A stretch of 64,000 bases of DNA, taken from Macrocystis pyrifera (Eukaryota > Sar > Phaeophyceae > Laminariales > Laminariaceae). The notes below the pieces were generated by a model, which was given only the letters and a program-made list of their open reading frames with translations, was not told where the DNA came from and ran no database searches. The stretch is from positions 2,108,001 through 2,172,000 of the forward strand of contig JASSKH010000023.1 in NCBI GenBank assembly GCA_031763025.1. The letters are read 5' to 3'. Both the position numbers and the translations under genes were made by a program. This document shows positions 37,101-52,100 of this stretch, piece by piece. Numbering within the stretch: position 1 is the first letter of the stretch; every line of letters starts with the position of its first letter.

Positions 37101-40100
37101 AAATTATTGAATCTCAACGTCCGCCGTTTCATCTAAATCACCAAAGCCTACCGTTTCCCTGTTTATTTCGACAAGCCATTCAATTCGCTTCTTATTATCG
37201 CTGCCAAGGGTCACTTGTAGCCGTGCACCCAAATGTTGAATGTCCTATTTTCACCTCGGCATCTTCGCACAATCGGGGGTGGGATGGGATAGTGTTGTAA
37301 CACAGCTAATCGTATGTATCAAGTTTAACTTCATCTACCCTAGGTAAGCAAAACCTGTTTTTTGTTTGGCTGCTGCTTGCTCAGGCTATAGCCATCGTGC
37401 AGAATTTTATCGGCGGCGCTGGTGCTGGCAACGGCAGCACGTCAAACGCCTTTGTACCCTGGGAAACCACTGCCACCCTGTCCCGATATATAAGAAGCAT
37501 ATGCAAAAGACAATATTACACTAGCTCCCAATAATTTGTCCCAAAAAAGGGATTGCAGTACTACTGTAGAGGGGTTGAACTACGGCGAAACTGATTGCAT
37601 TATATTTTCAAGTAATTTCCCCCTAAAAACGTGGGCACAGTTTGAAAGGGGTTATAACGCCAAGTGTTTTCGAACGTCACCTTTTTTATCATGTAAAGTT
37701 GTGCTGCGCCCCAGTCATGGATCGCCTCCGCAACAACCGCTGGGGGTGTATGCGGGCGTACTCATTTGTTGCTTTCCGTGGTAATCTGGCCATTTTTCCA
37801 CGCATCCCTTTCGAGACGGAGCACCGCTCCCACTCGTAATAAGAGACATCTCGAACATTAGGGCGTTCACTACGTTTTTTTTCCGTAAAGTATGTAGAAA
37901 CGTGTTGCTTTTCTTATCCCCTTCCTTTTTTTTGTTTCGCAAATGCATGCGACGTCGTGGGGTGTGGTATCGTATCGTTCCTTTTCAGGCTTGGTTGCTC
38001 TCTTCGCACTCTCAGTCCATCCGTCTGACCAAGAGGGACGACAGACCGGGAGCACATGTCCACTACCTGAGCTGTGTTGAAGGGTGCGAGCCACGCGCTC
38101 ACTTGGCACTTGCTCGCCAATTCGCGCTTTTGGTCAAGTCCAGCCTCGAGATTCTCAAGGTGACCTCTGCTGTACCAAGGGCGTTCAGTGTGGCAGACTC
38201 CGCACTATCGTAGTTTTATTCCTGCTTGGGTTGGAGTTAGCCTTAACGTGTGTCCACTGTTGTTGACCACGGCCTACTATTTATAGTAGAGTATGGCGAT
38301 GGCCGGAGAGAACGGGCTAGAACGGAGCATACGGTGGTTGGTGCCCGGTGGTTCCGCGACGAGAGGCGAGGAGGGTCGAGGATTGCAAATTGAGAGAGGC
38401 CAGGGGCAGATCCGTTTTTTTCGCATTAGCCGAAACACCGTTTCCCCTCGCATTGTACGACCCGAGCCATTTAAGGGCGACTCCAGCTACCATACCGCGC
38501 AAGTACAACGCATGGGTGTCTTGGTTCGTTCGGGAACCTTCGTTGGCCCCAACATTTCGTGAACATTTCGCGTTGCATTTTACTCCTGTAGAGGAATCCA
38601 GGTCGAAGGGGGTGGGAAGGCAAGTCTAAGTGTGATTCGCACCTCGGGTGAGCAACACCGTTTGGCCGCTCGTGCGATACGCTTTGGCGTTGTGATCCTG
38701 CTCTTCGGCACAACACGAGCTTTTTACCCTTACACTACTACAAAAGATGTCCCACACTAATTCTAAGCAAAAATGCCCTCCCCCCCCAAAAGGGTGCAGT
38801 TTTTCAATACGTGCTTCTTTCACTTATCAAGACATGCTCGAGGCCGTTTAATTCCTCGCATGTATCAGCCTGGTGTTCTGCAAATGCTCTTCATCTTGGC
38901 CTTTCTTAACACCTGCCTCTTTTGTGTCGTCAAGAAATGCTCGAGGCCGATGGAGGGCGAGACGCGTGCCCAGGCCGCCGAAAGGCGTGTCTTAGCTGTC
39001 AGCTCGCTGCAAGCCCTGGCCTTGGACTACGACGTGGGAGACCACGACATCCTCAAGGAATCGGTCCTCCTCGAGGTGAGGCTACAACACACGCGTTTGA
39101 AGGAAACGATGCGTGCCCAATATCGGTTGGGGTTTGGTTCAGTTTCAATGCTCATAGTCGACATAGACGGCATCTTCAGTAGTTTCCAGCGGTAGATTTA
39201 TCGTGGCCGCTTTCGTCCCCGGCAACTTCAGTAGTGGCAGTAGATTTATCATGGTCGGGAACACCACGGATTGATAGCCTCGTCCTATCACCATATGACT
39301 AGCGTTGACGTGTTGAAGTAGTAGTAAGTCGTGGCACTTGTTTGATTGCAGTTCCCCCCCCCCCCCCCACCTCCCTCTTGTGTGTGCCTTCGTTCTCATT
39401 TTGAAAAGGTGCTCGAGCCATTGCTGGAAGGCTTCAACGAGCCGGGGGTTACAAGTGACGCCACCCCCTCCATCGAAAACGTGGGTATCAACGACGGCGA
39501 CCGTGAGACGCAGTCTGGCGAAGCATTCGGCGACCCCGTATTGCCACGAGGCTCTTCCGGGAAAAGAGCGAGCGACCAAGATGACGTTGAGGAGGACTGG
39601 GTGTCTGCAGAATCCGGGTCGATAGGCGATGATATTGCAGCGCTCGAGGAGGAGCTGAGAGAGGAAGAGGGGTTGCTTCTCGACGGCGACAACGGTGACG
39701 GTGAAGGAGGGGTGTTCTCTGGCGATCGGGTTGGCGGCGAAGAGGATGCGGTACAGAAGGCGGCGTGGTGCCTGTTCGAGGTCTTGCTGCCGCGATGCGT
39801 GGGGCTAGAGGGCCAAGGGTTAGAGACGAGGCTGGAAGAGCCCACCAGATTTAGTCACAGGTGCGTGGGTGTTATTTTTTACCAGGTATGTACGAGATAC
39901 AGTAATGGTTCTTCTTTTTTTGTGCACTACTGGGTGCAGGAGTTGATTGTACGCCTTCGCCCTACTTGCTCGATAGCCCGCGACCTGCGATTTGAGACAA
40001 CGCCCTGCGCTCAACACTTTTCAACAAGAGACATATGTACGTCCAGCGACTATTCGATGAACGCCTTGATGTGCGAAAGCGGTGTGTGGCAGCGCCGCAC

Positions 40101-43100
40101 TGCAACATAGATAATCGGCAATAAATATTCGGCAACTACCATCGTTCGCTGTTTTTTCTTGGCCTTATCATTGCGATGTAGAGCGATCAGCTCGGAAGCA
40201 CTCGCGGACCCTCCGCGATTTCTCAGAAATCGGCGTAGGCTTTTCGGCGCATCTTCCGTTGTGGCTTCTCAAGCTGTTTTGCACGTAACATATACCCCTG
40301 GTGGGGTCACTAACACTTACGGTAGGCAACCTACCCTTCGCACCCCGCCGTTTTGTGTCCTTTTTCAGGCTACTCAATGTTCTTGTACGACAGGTAGCCA
40401 GGGCTTCTGCCCACGTTCAGCGCAGCAATGCGAGCCTCGGTATCAGCGATGACGACGCTTCTCAGAAGAAGCCCCTCCCCGCCTCCTCACAGAATAAAAC
40501 CCCGGCGTCAACGACCGCCTCGGCAGTTGAAGAAGACGGCAAAATGGATGGTGGAACGGTGACAACACCAGTTGGCACTGCAAGGCCTCGGGGACCGGAT
40601 GAGGGAACACCTCTACCAAAAGAAACCCCTTTGCTGCGCTATGGGATGCGACTGCGCAGAGACGAACCCGGGCGGGTGGCCGCTCATCGAGACATGACCG
40701 TGCGACACTCGATGGCGATGTGGGTGAGTCGAATTCCACGCTCAAGCTAGCGAGGTCTTGTGTTGAGGCGCGTCGATGAAATTATGTTTGCAAAGGAATT
40801 AATGTTCTGCACGGCTCAAGTTTTTCATGGGACACATACCATTATATTAATAGGTTTAGTAACTAGTCGGCGACTTGTAATTAGCTAGCGAACTCACAGC
40901 CATACCTTTCACTCTCTTTGTTTTGTCATACCTTTCACGCTCTTTTTTTGTATCAGTTACGGCGTGACCCCTGCCCCATGGACGCCACGCCGGGACTGTG
41001 GTATTCTCCGGCCAAGGTCGGTGACTTCGTCGCTCGCGGACCACGCTGGCCGCTAGGAAATATGACTGATGGTGGACCGGGCGGGCTTGGTACTATCACG
41101 GAGCTAGCGCAGTCTGACATGACGGTGAGTCGTGGGGTGAAAAGAAAAAATCGATGTGGGAATGTGACAGAAAGACGCTTGCCACGATAGGGGTAGGTGC
41201 GCTTAATGTGTGGGAGGCTTTTTGCTCGAGAAATCCTTTAGTATCCCCGGTAGTCCTCGCGCCTACTAGTATCAATTACGTGGGTTGAATTATCACCGAG
41301 TGCACATACTTGTAGGAAGTTTTTCTTGCATAGAAATTGATCAGCGGAAAGCGCGAGAGTGTGAGTTAGCAACCTTCGATTAAAATCGACGAGCAGAGGG
41401 AATGCTGAACCCTATGCACGATAAAATCAAACAAGGTACCGGAGGGGAGGAGGGACGACAGCTGTGACCACGGCTTGTCCAGGAGCTGGAAAGTGAACGT
41501 GATGATTACAAAAAAAACGCTGCCCAAACACTTTGCTACAGTAGGGGTGCTTTTAATGTTCCGGAGACTCTTTCCTTGAGCTCTACACCTTACCCAAAGG
41601 TGTTGGGTAGTTAGTTCATCATTTAAGTAACCCCGTCAGTCACAATTATGGGACCAAAAGCCCCCCCCCCCCCCCAAACGGTAGCTCACCCTTCATGTGA
41701 CTCGCCAACACCTCGCGGCGCTTCGCGCTTGGGGCAGGCAATGTCTGCCTGGTCGATGAAAACCCGGCGTTGTCCGTCCCGGCATTGTCGGGATGCGAGG
41801 GTCTATGGTTATACGACTACGGCCATGCATGACATGGGTACACGCCCCCCCGAGCAGTGGCGTGGCTCGGACATCGGCTCGACACCCAGGGGAAGGGCAC
41901 GTTTATACCGGTGTTTGTCATTGGACTCCACCACCAATGACACATACTGTACTGTAGGTGGAGATGCGATATACCAGGTACTAAGTATGGAGGGTACGTG
42001 TTGAAGCGAACCTGGAATGTGATCCATTTTCTTGCAATGGTGTTTGATGGACTTACGAGACTTATTGGAGTACATAGTGCAGGAAAGGGAAGCCAGGAGA
42101 GATTCCACGTGAACGTATATCACACTAATCTACCATAGCTAGGATGTCGGCCGATTATTTATCGTCGGAGGAAATAACGCAGAGTAAATGACTTGCACGG
42201 GATATTTAAGCTCAATACTCTGTATTGCCCGACTGACGGCGACTGCTCGCTTTCTTGGCTAGGCTACGGTCGAGTGGGAGGTAACTGGGCTTAAAGGCAC
42301 ATTCAAAATGGGGGCGATGGCGGAGGTTCCTCGACATGCCGATGACGAGTCGGCACCAGCTTCGGTCGACGATCTGTTGGTAAGTCTCGTGTCCAGTGCT
42401 CAATTGGGTGTGATAGACTGGGTTGGGATGGGTTCGTGGATGGGCGCTCATGGATGCATGATGCGAAGGGTACAGATGTAAATTTTCGTGTTGACATGTA
42501 GTAATGGAACAAGCACTTCCTGAACACGAAATGCATCAGGGAGAAACATGCCTGTTGTCTCGACGTATTCCTCCGCACCGCTCGACACCAAGTACGCGAG
42601 TACACTCAACACGTTGCACATGTCACATGGTTTAGAGTACGGCATCGAGCGTGCCGTGCACGAAAATGGGTTTCCCCATGTGGGCGCAGGCAGGTACGAT
42701 GGTTGGTGGTTGCCGATTTGCGTGCTGCGTTCCGCGGTGAAAGTTAGGGCATTGTCGAATAAACTTAATCATGCAGAACGGAGAGAGTCCGATGATCCGC
42801 TGAGATAAATGGTCATAGTTACGTGAATGGTGAACTTTCCGGGCTTCTGACGAGCGCGACGAAGGGGTGTCGGACATCGGAGAATCGCGTCGATAGTACC
42901 TCATGGTTGTTTGAAGCGTGCCGCGCCCGAGCTACGTACGAGCGTATTGAAAGGGAATGGGAAGTTCCGCTTGGACAAATCACGGTGGATGTTTGTAGGG
43001 TAACGTGTCCGGACGTCGTAGGAGCAGCTGTAGTGTAACCCATGGGTGAACATGTGATCTTCGCTCGCGCGCAGACAGAGCTTGGTTCCATCTATGCAGC

Positions 43101-46100
43101 AGGTGTGCAAAAGAAGTGTGTATCTCACAAGTAATGTATCGTTGTCTACTACGGAGGAACTTACTATAGTAATCAGAATCAAACATCGCTTATAAACGGG
43201 GTGATATGTGAGTTTTGGGTCCATCGTGGATTCTGATGACTATAGCCCCCGGTAATATCGTAGTGAGATGGTCTGACGCCGGTCTTCGGTGGGAGAAAAG
43301 GCTGGTGGTACCCTAGTATAGTAGTGCAGGTCAATGGCCTATGTTCGTGACGGTGGACCTCTCACGAGAGTAACGCGTTCCAACCACTGCGTAAGGGAGT
43401 CAAATAATCCTTTTTCGCCCGGCAAATATGTAAATCTTCAACACCGACAGAAGGTGTAATGCCATTCCTGATCGACCGCATGAAACTTAAGATCGACTAC
43501 ATGAAACTTACCAGGTGTGGGAAGTGGTCAAAGTCGACCCGGCGGTCGGAGGCAGCGTAATTTTGAAGGGAGGCGCCAACAACCTCACGGAAGCGGAGCG
43601 CTCCGAAACGTGGAGCCAGTTTGGGCTATCCCTACTGGGAAATGCGACCCTCATGTGAGCAACTTGTGTAGTTGTATCAAAGAACGGTAGATTGTGTTTT
43701 TGTGGGCGAAGTGGCAGGCTGCTGGCTCTGGTCGTTGTCTGGTCGAAGAACCCTTAGACCAAAGAGCAAGCAAGCGCAGCCCTATCCGCGCAGAGTGGTA
43801 CGTAGCGCCATTTTTTTTCCTGCTTGCGCTTGCCACAAGCCTCGGCCAGACTACATCGCGAGTTAACACTTTTGAGACTTGACAGAGGGACAATTGTCAA
43901 ACAAATGTTACGATTACAACTTTTTTCAGCGCGAAGCAGCGCAAGGAGATATGCTGCTGGGGCAGTGGATAAGGGGATGTGTGTCCGAAACGCAACATGG
44001 TAAGCCTAGGGAGATGTACGACACGCGCTCAGTATGACGTGGCGTGCACTGTTGCATAATTTTCCTAATGTAGAAGGTCGAACACCCCGCACTTGTCGCT
44101 TTTTAGGTCGCCATGCCCTGGTCCTAAAAGGGTTGGAATCCTTCTCGTGCGTTGTGCTGTGTCCCCCGTGCCGCCAGGTATCACGTCGTCTCTGGAGGTG
44201 ACCAGCTGTTCACGCTTCACTCCAGGACCACACTCCAGCCAAGCGTGTGGACACACGTTGCCGTCGTTCAGGCCGAAAGCAGGTGATTATTCCCGCTCGA
44301 GTCCGATACTCCGTCTAGACGCGTGCTACCTAGCAGGTACTGCTGTAGTTTTGTGTCTGAGACTCCTCGCTTCAGGAGCTCAGTACCTCAATGCCTGCAC
44401 TACTTGCACTAGTAGCACCACCAAAGCCCCATACACTATGCGAGTATGCACAATCAACTGGGCCAAGTCTCCAACGAAGTATTGGTATTTACGTGGTTGC
44501 AAGTGATACGGGATTGTATACCACTCGTTGGTACCGTTCCCTTTCGTACTGGTACTGCGCCTATTATTCACGTACAGTAGTACCTGCTTGTTTTCTTCCT
44601 TCAAGACGATTGTGTTTTCAGCCTGTTTTGTGATCACAGGCTAGATTTCAGGAAAATTAACTATTAGCTGATATGAGAACATCATCAGAGTGCATAGCGG
44701 GTCCTAAGCTGTTGGACAGTGTGTTACAGTAGTTGAGGAACTCCGTCGGTGATTATTAGTGTCCTATACTATAAGCAAGTCAAACCCCTACCGTAGCACG
44801 GCCTTCATGCAACCGTATAGCGTACACTGCTAGCGCATAGCATCATCACGGTTATGGTTTGCAAAACAGCATCTCCAGGCTCGCGTACCGTCGCCTTCGG
44901 ATGGCTAAAATGACCGACGCTACTGTGCACATAGCGCGAAACGACGATGGAAGCCCTGGCCTGCAATAATACCCGTTGGTATAGGCTGTATCTCACGATG
45001 ATTCAGCGTAACTGGTTGTGGCAGCCTGTCTCGCGAGGTATGGCATGTAACAGGCTACACCGGCACGATTTTCAGCACTCTCTTTGTTACGAGCGAATAC
45101 CAGTTTCTAAGGTACACGGCGACAAAAAAGAAGAAAAAAAGGGACCCGTTATGAGATGACTGAAGCGACTGGCCGACCGGAATCCAACGCACACAAGTTG
45201 ACGACAGTTACACATATCCTGCTGACGAGTTCCTAACGACAGCTGTACTACCTTTATTGAATGTTGCACACAATTATCGCTTGCGGGCATCGCTTCCGTG
45301 GTCGTATCTGGTCTAAGATTCAAGGTTCAAGTACGCTGCTGGTTTGTGCATCGATCTGGGTTACTGGGTACAACCACGACACGGAACCACACCCGCGGTT
45401 ACGGCTTCGGAGAAGGGAAGCTGCCGGCAGCATACTCCAAACTTCTCATTGTTTTGTGTTGGCCTGATGTGGTCTCTGTACGCTCTCTTCCTTTTTTGAA
45501 GGTGCCTTATTTACTGTTTACGTTGATGGACATGTTTTTCCTATGACCGATGTGCACTCTATACGCTCTGTTAATTTTTGTCAAGGTGCCGCATTTACGT
45601 GGACGGAGAGGAGGATGGAGAAGCCCGTATTTTGAACCACATGCTTACCCCGGGGGCCATAATGCACGACGTGATTGAATCTCAACACCCGTACGCAAAC
45701 AACACGGACAGGTTAGTAGTGCAAGTGGATCGATCCACCAGCCTTCCTCACCTCAGCTTGTTGCTGCTTTCTCATACCGCTAACCGTTTAGCGTTCTCAG
45801 TTGCCGCTGACAGGGGTTGCTTCCTTTTGTGATGTTTTTTGTGATGGCCCGCTGAGCGTGTTTTCCTGCTCTCATGGGGGTCCTGGTAATTATGCGGCTT
45901 CTCTGGTAAAAACGCTTACTGGCATCATCCATACGTGTCTCAGACCAGGATGGATGACGCGATTGACTTTCTCTACTGGTGATTATTTTTCTGGTATTTT
46001 TGTCATGTCGCCCTTGACGTTTTTTTTTCTGTTTGCATGGGGGTCCTGACATTGATGCGGCTTCTCCGCGCTAGCGTGAGTATTCTATTTACTGGGATGG

Positions 46101-49100
46101 GCGACATGGTTGACTTTCTCTGCTCCAAGCCTTCTGTTGTGCGTCTGGTTTCGAATGCAACGGGATAAATTATATGTTGCTTCAGGAGGGTGCTCGCGCT
46201 ACAGTAGTGCCTCGTGCTCAAACTGTTAGGATCAACGCCTCTTATTGGCCGAAGCCTTATTACCTCTAGCCCCAGTCTGATGTATCATTTCGCAAAACTC
46301 ATTTGTGGTGTACATAACCATGTATCTGATATGTGTGAACGTCATGTCGCGTGTTATTTTACACAGCCCCCCCCCCCCTGACTCGTCTGCGTTGAACGTG
46401 AGCGTAGGACGTGGGTCATGGCCATGAAAGGAGCCGTAAGCTATACGATCACGTTCGACCCCATGACGAAGACAGAGATCGACCGTGACTTCGTGCGCTT
46501 CCTTAAGGTGCGGTCGCCCACGGGGTGTGTATTGCGCGCAAACCCCAAAGGGCGACTTTGGCACATGCTACGTACGGTGGGGGGTACACCAAGTGCAGTA
46601 GTGATTACGAATTGCCTCAGATTCGACAACATGGCTTGTTTGTCTTTTTGTTGTTTTTTCACTTGCTTTCCGTATACTTCCGGGTTGTCGTATAGTATCC
46701 TATATTACAAACACCGGACACGCCCTTTATAACGCATGATACGGTAGGGATGCACTAATTGCTTCTGAGGTTCCCTCACTCGTTTCCTCCCCCATGAAAT
46801 AACTTTAAGAAAAACAATCAAGCTCAACCCGATTAATTTTCCCATGGTCTAGATATCTAACGACCAATATTGTAGAACGTGAATGGCTTTTCAGGGCAAA
46901 TGTCTGTTTTTGGTGTGTTTGTAGTATGTACGTTTGTACTTTTATGGGTTACGTAAAACCCACTTCATTATGTCATTTGCTTGGTTGAAGAGCCCCGTCA
47001 ATCAGGGAAGAGTTGGCCAAAAACTGGTACCCCTGTCGCAGCACGCATCTCCTCTGTTTGCTCGCGTTACCCTCATGTTGTTCTTGGCATCTTGTTCGGG
47101 GGAGACCCGAAAACCACGAGGTCCTGCTGGCTGATGATGCACATTTCAGCCCATCAACTTCCCGCGTAAATTCGTGTATGTTGATACGAACTCTTTGGGC
47201 TGTCGTCGGTAGGACGCCAACGACACTGAGGGCGCGTTTTACGGAGAAAGCCGATACTCGGGTGGCCGGAACGGATCGGCCTCCAACTGGCCGGGGATGG
47301 GAGGAAGGCCCCCGCTGGTCATTCACGCCTCAAGGTGCGGGGAGTCGCAAAGCTGGGGTTGTCATGCCGTCAGCGTGACTCAAGTATCGACATATCTTGT
47401 TCTTAGCAGTGTGTTGTTGCTCGAGGTATCCATTCTCTGTTGTTGGTACATGAGGGCTGGCCTGCCTGTTGTTAATTTTGACGACGAAAACGCTATTCTA
47501 CTGTAGAACCCTCGCATACTACATAAGATACAAGGCTCCCCTTCGGGATGTGGTTGACTTAAAATCCCGGAATGTCACAAGTTAAGTTGAAAAAAAAGGG
47601 GGAGAGCAGCATCGTCATCAGGCGTCCCCATCTACTCCGAGTACTACTGTAACTGCTGTGTGACAGGGCGAGGTTCGTCGACCTGTGCTTGATTTTAAAA
47701 CTTGTACGTGAAAAGGTGAGCATACTGTAATTGCATGTATGGACTGTGCCTCCTGGTGAACACTGCATGTCTGCTGTTGTAGTGCGCACCGTGGCTGCGC
47801 GATTGCTGTTGAAAAACCGAGGTGTGAGTTCATAACGCCATCCTGTGCCCCGCACAGCATCCAATTGATTGCACCTTTCTTGAGATTGTGTATGTATGTG
47901 TTCCTACTTTCTAGGTCGACAGGAATCACAGCCCACACACGCACACAGACATTATGCGCCGTCCGTGGCCGCCGCAAAAGGAAGAGCTTGATGTGCGACT
48001 ACTGCTGTTCCGTGGCTGCCTCATTGTGGAGAGCTCGAGGGACGGTGTGATCAGACGTGATGCAGCAGCAGTCAGCAGCAGAGAAAAAACTTGAAATTGT
48101 GGGGTTTCCATTGTTGTGCTTAGTTCTACTGTAGCAGTCGGAATGCCTCCCCAAATTGACTTTCCGTAATTCGCGTCTTTGAAGGCCCTCGGCCGGGGCT
48201 CGCATTTGCGCCGTGGTGAACAACGGCCCCCCGAAGGCCTGAAGAGAGAAGTTTGGTGTTCCGCAAAAAAAGTGGATTTCACACATGGACGTTCATGCTC
48301 GCTTCGTGTTTGGGGGGGGGCGTCCGAGCATCGGTGACTCGAGCCGCGGCACTGCAGCAAAGCTAGTTTGATACATCGGGCAGGTCAGATAGATCAAATC
48401 AGACAGATCATATCCCCACTGTAGGATCTTCTGTAGATATTTCACGGCAGATGCTTTCCCGATCTGTAGGATCTAGCTCATGTTGCCTGGTGGGAGTTGT
48501 TTAATCTGCGCAATCTAGCGTGTGTTTCCTGGATTGGATCTGTAATATTCAGATCTTGCACAACATCCCACAACGGCAGGTTAGGATCTAGATTATCTAT
48601 ATGTAGATGATCTATCTGTAGATGACCCATCTGTTCGATGTGTGAAGTGTTTGTACCTCTTGCCGCTGCTGCGAATTGGTTTGGCTTCCTGTCCACGGTA
48701 ACCCCCTTGACCTCCCTATGCCACGTTTCAGGTTATGTGTGTACTTCCACACAGACCAGTCCAACAACGCGTGGGGTTTCAAGATGACCTGTACGGCGAG
48801 CGTATCTGCTCCTGGGGAGCGATATGGAGAAGACAGCGAGGTTAGCGAACGCCTCCACGATTCCTTTGTGGCATTAAGTATCTCCATTCAGCGTTGTTCG
48901 TGTTCCTATTCATATTATGAATCTGGCACCGAAAAGTCCTCGGCTAATTGGTGAGATGTCCATTCATCACCAGCCGACAAGAGCAAAGGTTTTGCTAGGG
49001 ACCACCCGAAGGATAGACCAAACTTTGGACCGGCCCTAGCCCTATCCCTAGCCGCACGAACCAGAGACCTCAAACCCGAACATTGAATTATAGGCAAGGC

Positions 49101-52100
49101 CTATTAGTTGGTTAGGATAAATTATTGAAGCGCTTTCACACATCGGGCAAATCATACCCACGTTTCAGCCATTTCATGATACACTTTTTTTGAGGCACAG
49201 CGGGCAGACCCCTTGTATGTACGATCTGCACGTTCTAGATTCTGGTTTTCCGGGCGGTATGTGCTGAAGACCGGCTCTTGCGCACGCACACGTTCGCCGG
49301 GTAGGGTCTGTATTATACGCGTCTTGCCGAACATCTCATAGCGGAAATAGGATCTAGATGATCTACAGACATATGTTGGTCTGATATGTCATCTGCCCCA
49401 TCTGTGACCGGTTTGCCGGTGTTTTTTCGCGCGAAGGTAGCTTCTAATTTACGACGGCGCCTACCAATAGGGCCTCATTGCCAGACTCGCGTGCCCGAGC
49501 TTTTGTGTCCCGTCCGGCGAACGGCTCCGACGATCGGAAACTCCCGAAATACTAGGGAACGGTCGAGTTTTTCGCCGTTCTCACCATCCTCGGCAACAGC
49601 ACCGCCAGTTATGAATAGTTGCAGCGGCCTGACATTTACTTTCCACTGGCCGACGTGTTTTTTGGTTGCCCTCTTCGACAGGCCTCGAGGGCAAACCTCA
49701 ACCAATTCCCCGTTTACCTTGGGCAGCCGCCGGGGTACGTGTCTCCCCAGAGATCCGCTAGTGGGTATATGTGGGGGGCAACAACCTACGCCGACGCTCT
49801 CACGGTGGAACAGGTGAGAAGACCACCGGGGTTTACTGTCTACTGTTGGATTTTTCCCGTTTTTGTTGGAATGGTTTATTTATGGCCTGGAGTTGCGGAC
49901 AGGCTTGCGTGTACATATTGTTGGCTCTGCCATGTACGAGTATGGTTTCGTTGTGTGTTACATGGTTAGCCCGACGCGTATACACTATGACACAAAAAGT
50001 GTTGTGTCATGGTGAGGTACCACTGTGATTAATCTGAAGGTTGCACCTATCTTCATGGCGAGAGAGCCCTGCACTGGGCGTTTCCTCGAGGCGTTTGGAT
50101 GTTGAACTGATTGCCTTATTCTTGATAACAACGCAAAGCCCGTATCCACCTCCGGGTAAAACTTTCTACCACGTCAGCAATGTTACGTGTCTGGTATATT
50201 GCGCAGTTCTCGTGTCGTTGGAACGCATTTGCATGTCGCACCGATTCAGTTGCGCTATACACCGATCGTCGTCATATAGGTCCGCAGCCTGGCTCGTGCC
50301 ATTCCACCCCCGGAGCCGTCTTTCATGGAAGAGGAGGCGTGCACCGACGTCCTAAGTCTTGTTCAGCGCTGCGCATCATCGATGGATGGGACGATTTCCC
50401 AAGGCGGAGGCATCAGCCTGGATCCCGGGGTCAGCCCTCTCGTGTCCCCCGAGGTGGAGCATTCTTGAACTCGTGCACTTGTCAACGGCCGTCTATACTG
50501 GATCGTATCGATACTGTCGCGGCAAGGTTTGCCTGTACGAACAACTGGCGTCCGAGTCGTCGCGGCCACGGCTTTGTTTGATTTCGTGAACTTGGATGGC
50601 ACAATGAACCAATGCGAAGTACCACGCGTAATATCAGTCATCCGTATATCGCTTTTTAAGAAAAAAAAAACGTTTCGACTGTCGTGTGCTCAGGTGCTCG
50701 GTCCCTTGCTTGTGATCCTGCTGCAAGGGTCGCTCAAGCTTAGGCTAGCAGCCGCCAAGCTCTGCGAGAAACTACTACCTCAAGCCTCTCTCGAGATGAT
50801 TCAGGTGTTCATCTTGTAATGAAATACAACATTACGATCACCCGTTAACATATTACTGTCTCGACCCAGGTGAATCGTGCATGTCTTAGCGTGGGTTCGC
50901 ACGTTAAGCACTAAAGCTTCATGGTCTATGATATAGCTTAGAATCAAATTGAAGGAGGGGCCGCTGTACCGTAATGGTATGGGGATAGCCTTTTAGGATG
51001 CGGTGTTTCTCGTTGTGTTTCCTACAGGAACAATTGGAAACAGGACGCGAACGTTTTTTTTCAGCCTCGTACCAGCAAAGTGTAGCGCAATTTTCCTTCA
51101 TTTCCGCCTCTTACTAAAGCGTGTTTTCAATGGAAACGCTCAGTACCAAAACCTGTTCCACCAGATCCGCAAGTTGGTCTGGAAAGACGCATGTTGGTCT
51201 GAAAATGTCCTGGAAACTAGTCGCCGAAGTTGGATTGGATTGGATTGGATTGGATTGGATTGGATTGGATTGGATTGGATTGGGATTGGATTGGATTGGA
51301 TTGGATTGGATTGGATTGGATTGGATTGGATTGGATTGGATTGGATTGGATTGAATTGAATTGGATTGGATTGGATTGGACTGAATTGGACGGGATTTGA
51401 TTGGATTAGATTGGACTGGAGTGGATTGGACTGGACTGAACTGGACTGGGTTGAATTGGATTGGACTGAAAAATTCGCGTTCGTACGGTGCTCACATGCT
51501 TATCTTGGCGTGCTCTGACACAGGTGCAACTGAACAGGACTGGATTCTCTTCCGCCCTAGCCTCCGACCCCTCGGACGGGTATGGTATGAACGCAGCCCC
51601 TCTTGTACGCGCCTTGCTCCTCCAAATTGGGGAAACCCTAAGCGTATGGTCCAGACCAGCAGCGACTGCTGCGGCTCTGGACGAGGGCCGGGGGATGGCG
51701 TCATTTTGTCCCATGGGATTGGTTTCGAAAGAGTCGCTGTCTTCGGGGGAAGAGGCGATTGCTTTGGCGGGTGCACATGTTGGGTTACTGCGGGCATTGC
51801 TTGCCAAGGAGGGTTGGTCAGCTCTCCCCATGGAATTTTTGCGCCAGGTAACAAAATACTCATACATACTTTCGAACCTTTGTGTTGCGCTTCGAAGGAC
51901 CTCACATCTTTTTTTTCGCGCGCCATGCATGGGACCAGACTGCATCTGCATCACTTCGTTGTGTACGTTGGGTGCTGTAGGTCCTGTGCCGTACCCGTTT
52001 CATGAATGCTAACTTCATTTGCGTTTGGACGTTGCACACGTCGGGCAGATGACGATATATCTATCTGTCTACAGTAGATCATTTACAGTAGACCCTAGCC

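Noticed and set aside
51003-51420. W-I-G-L-D repeat protein
   Set aside because: Translation of the (TTGGA)n array in a frame that is not connected to any exon with correct phase.
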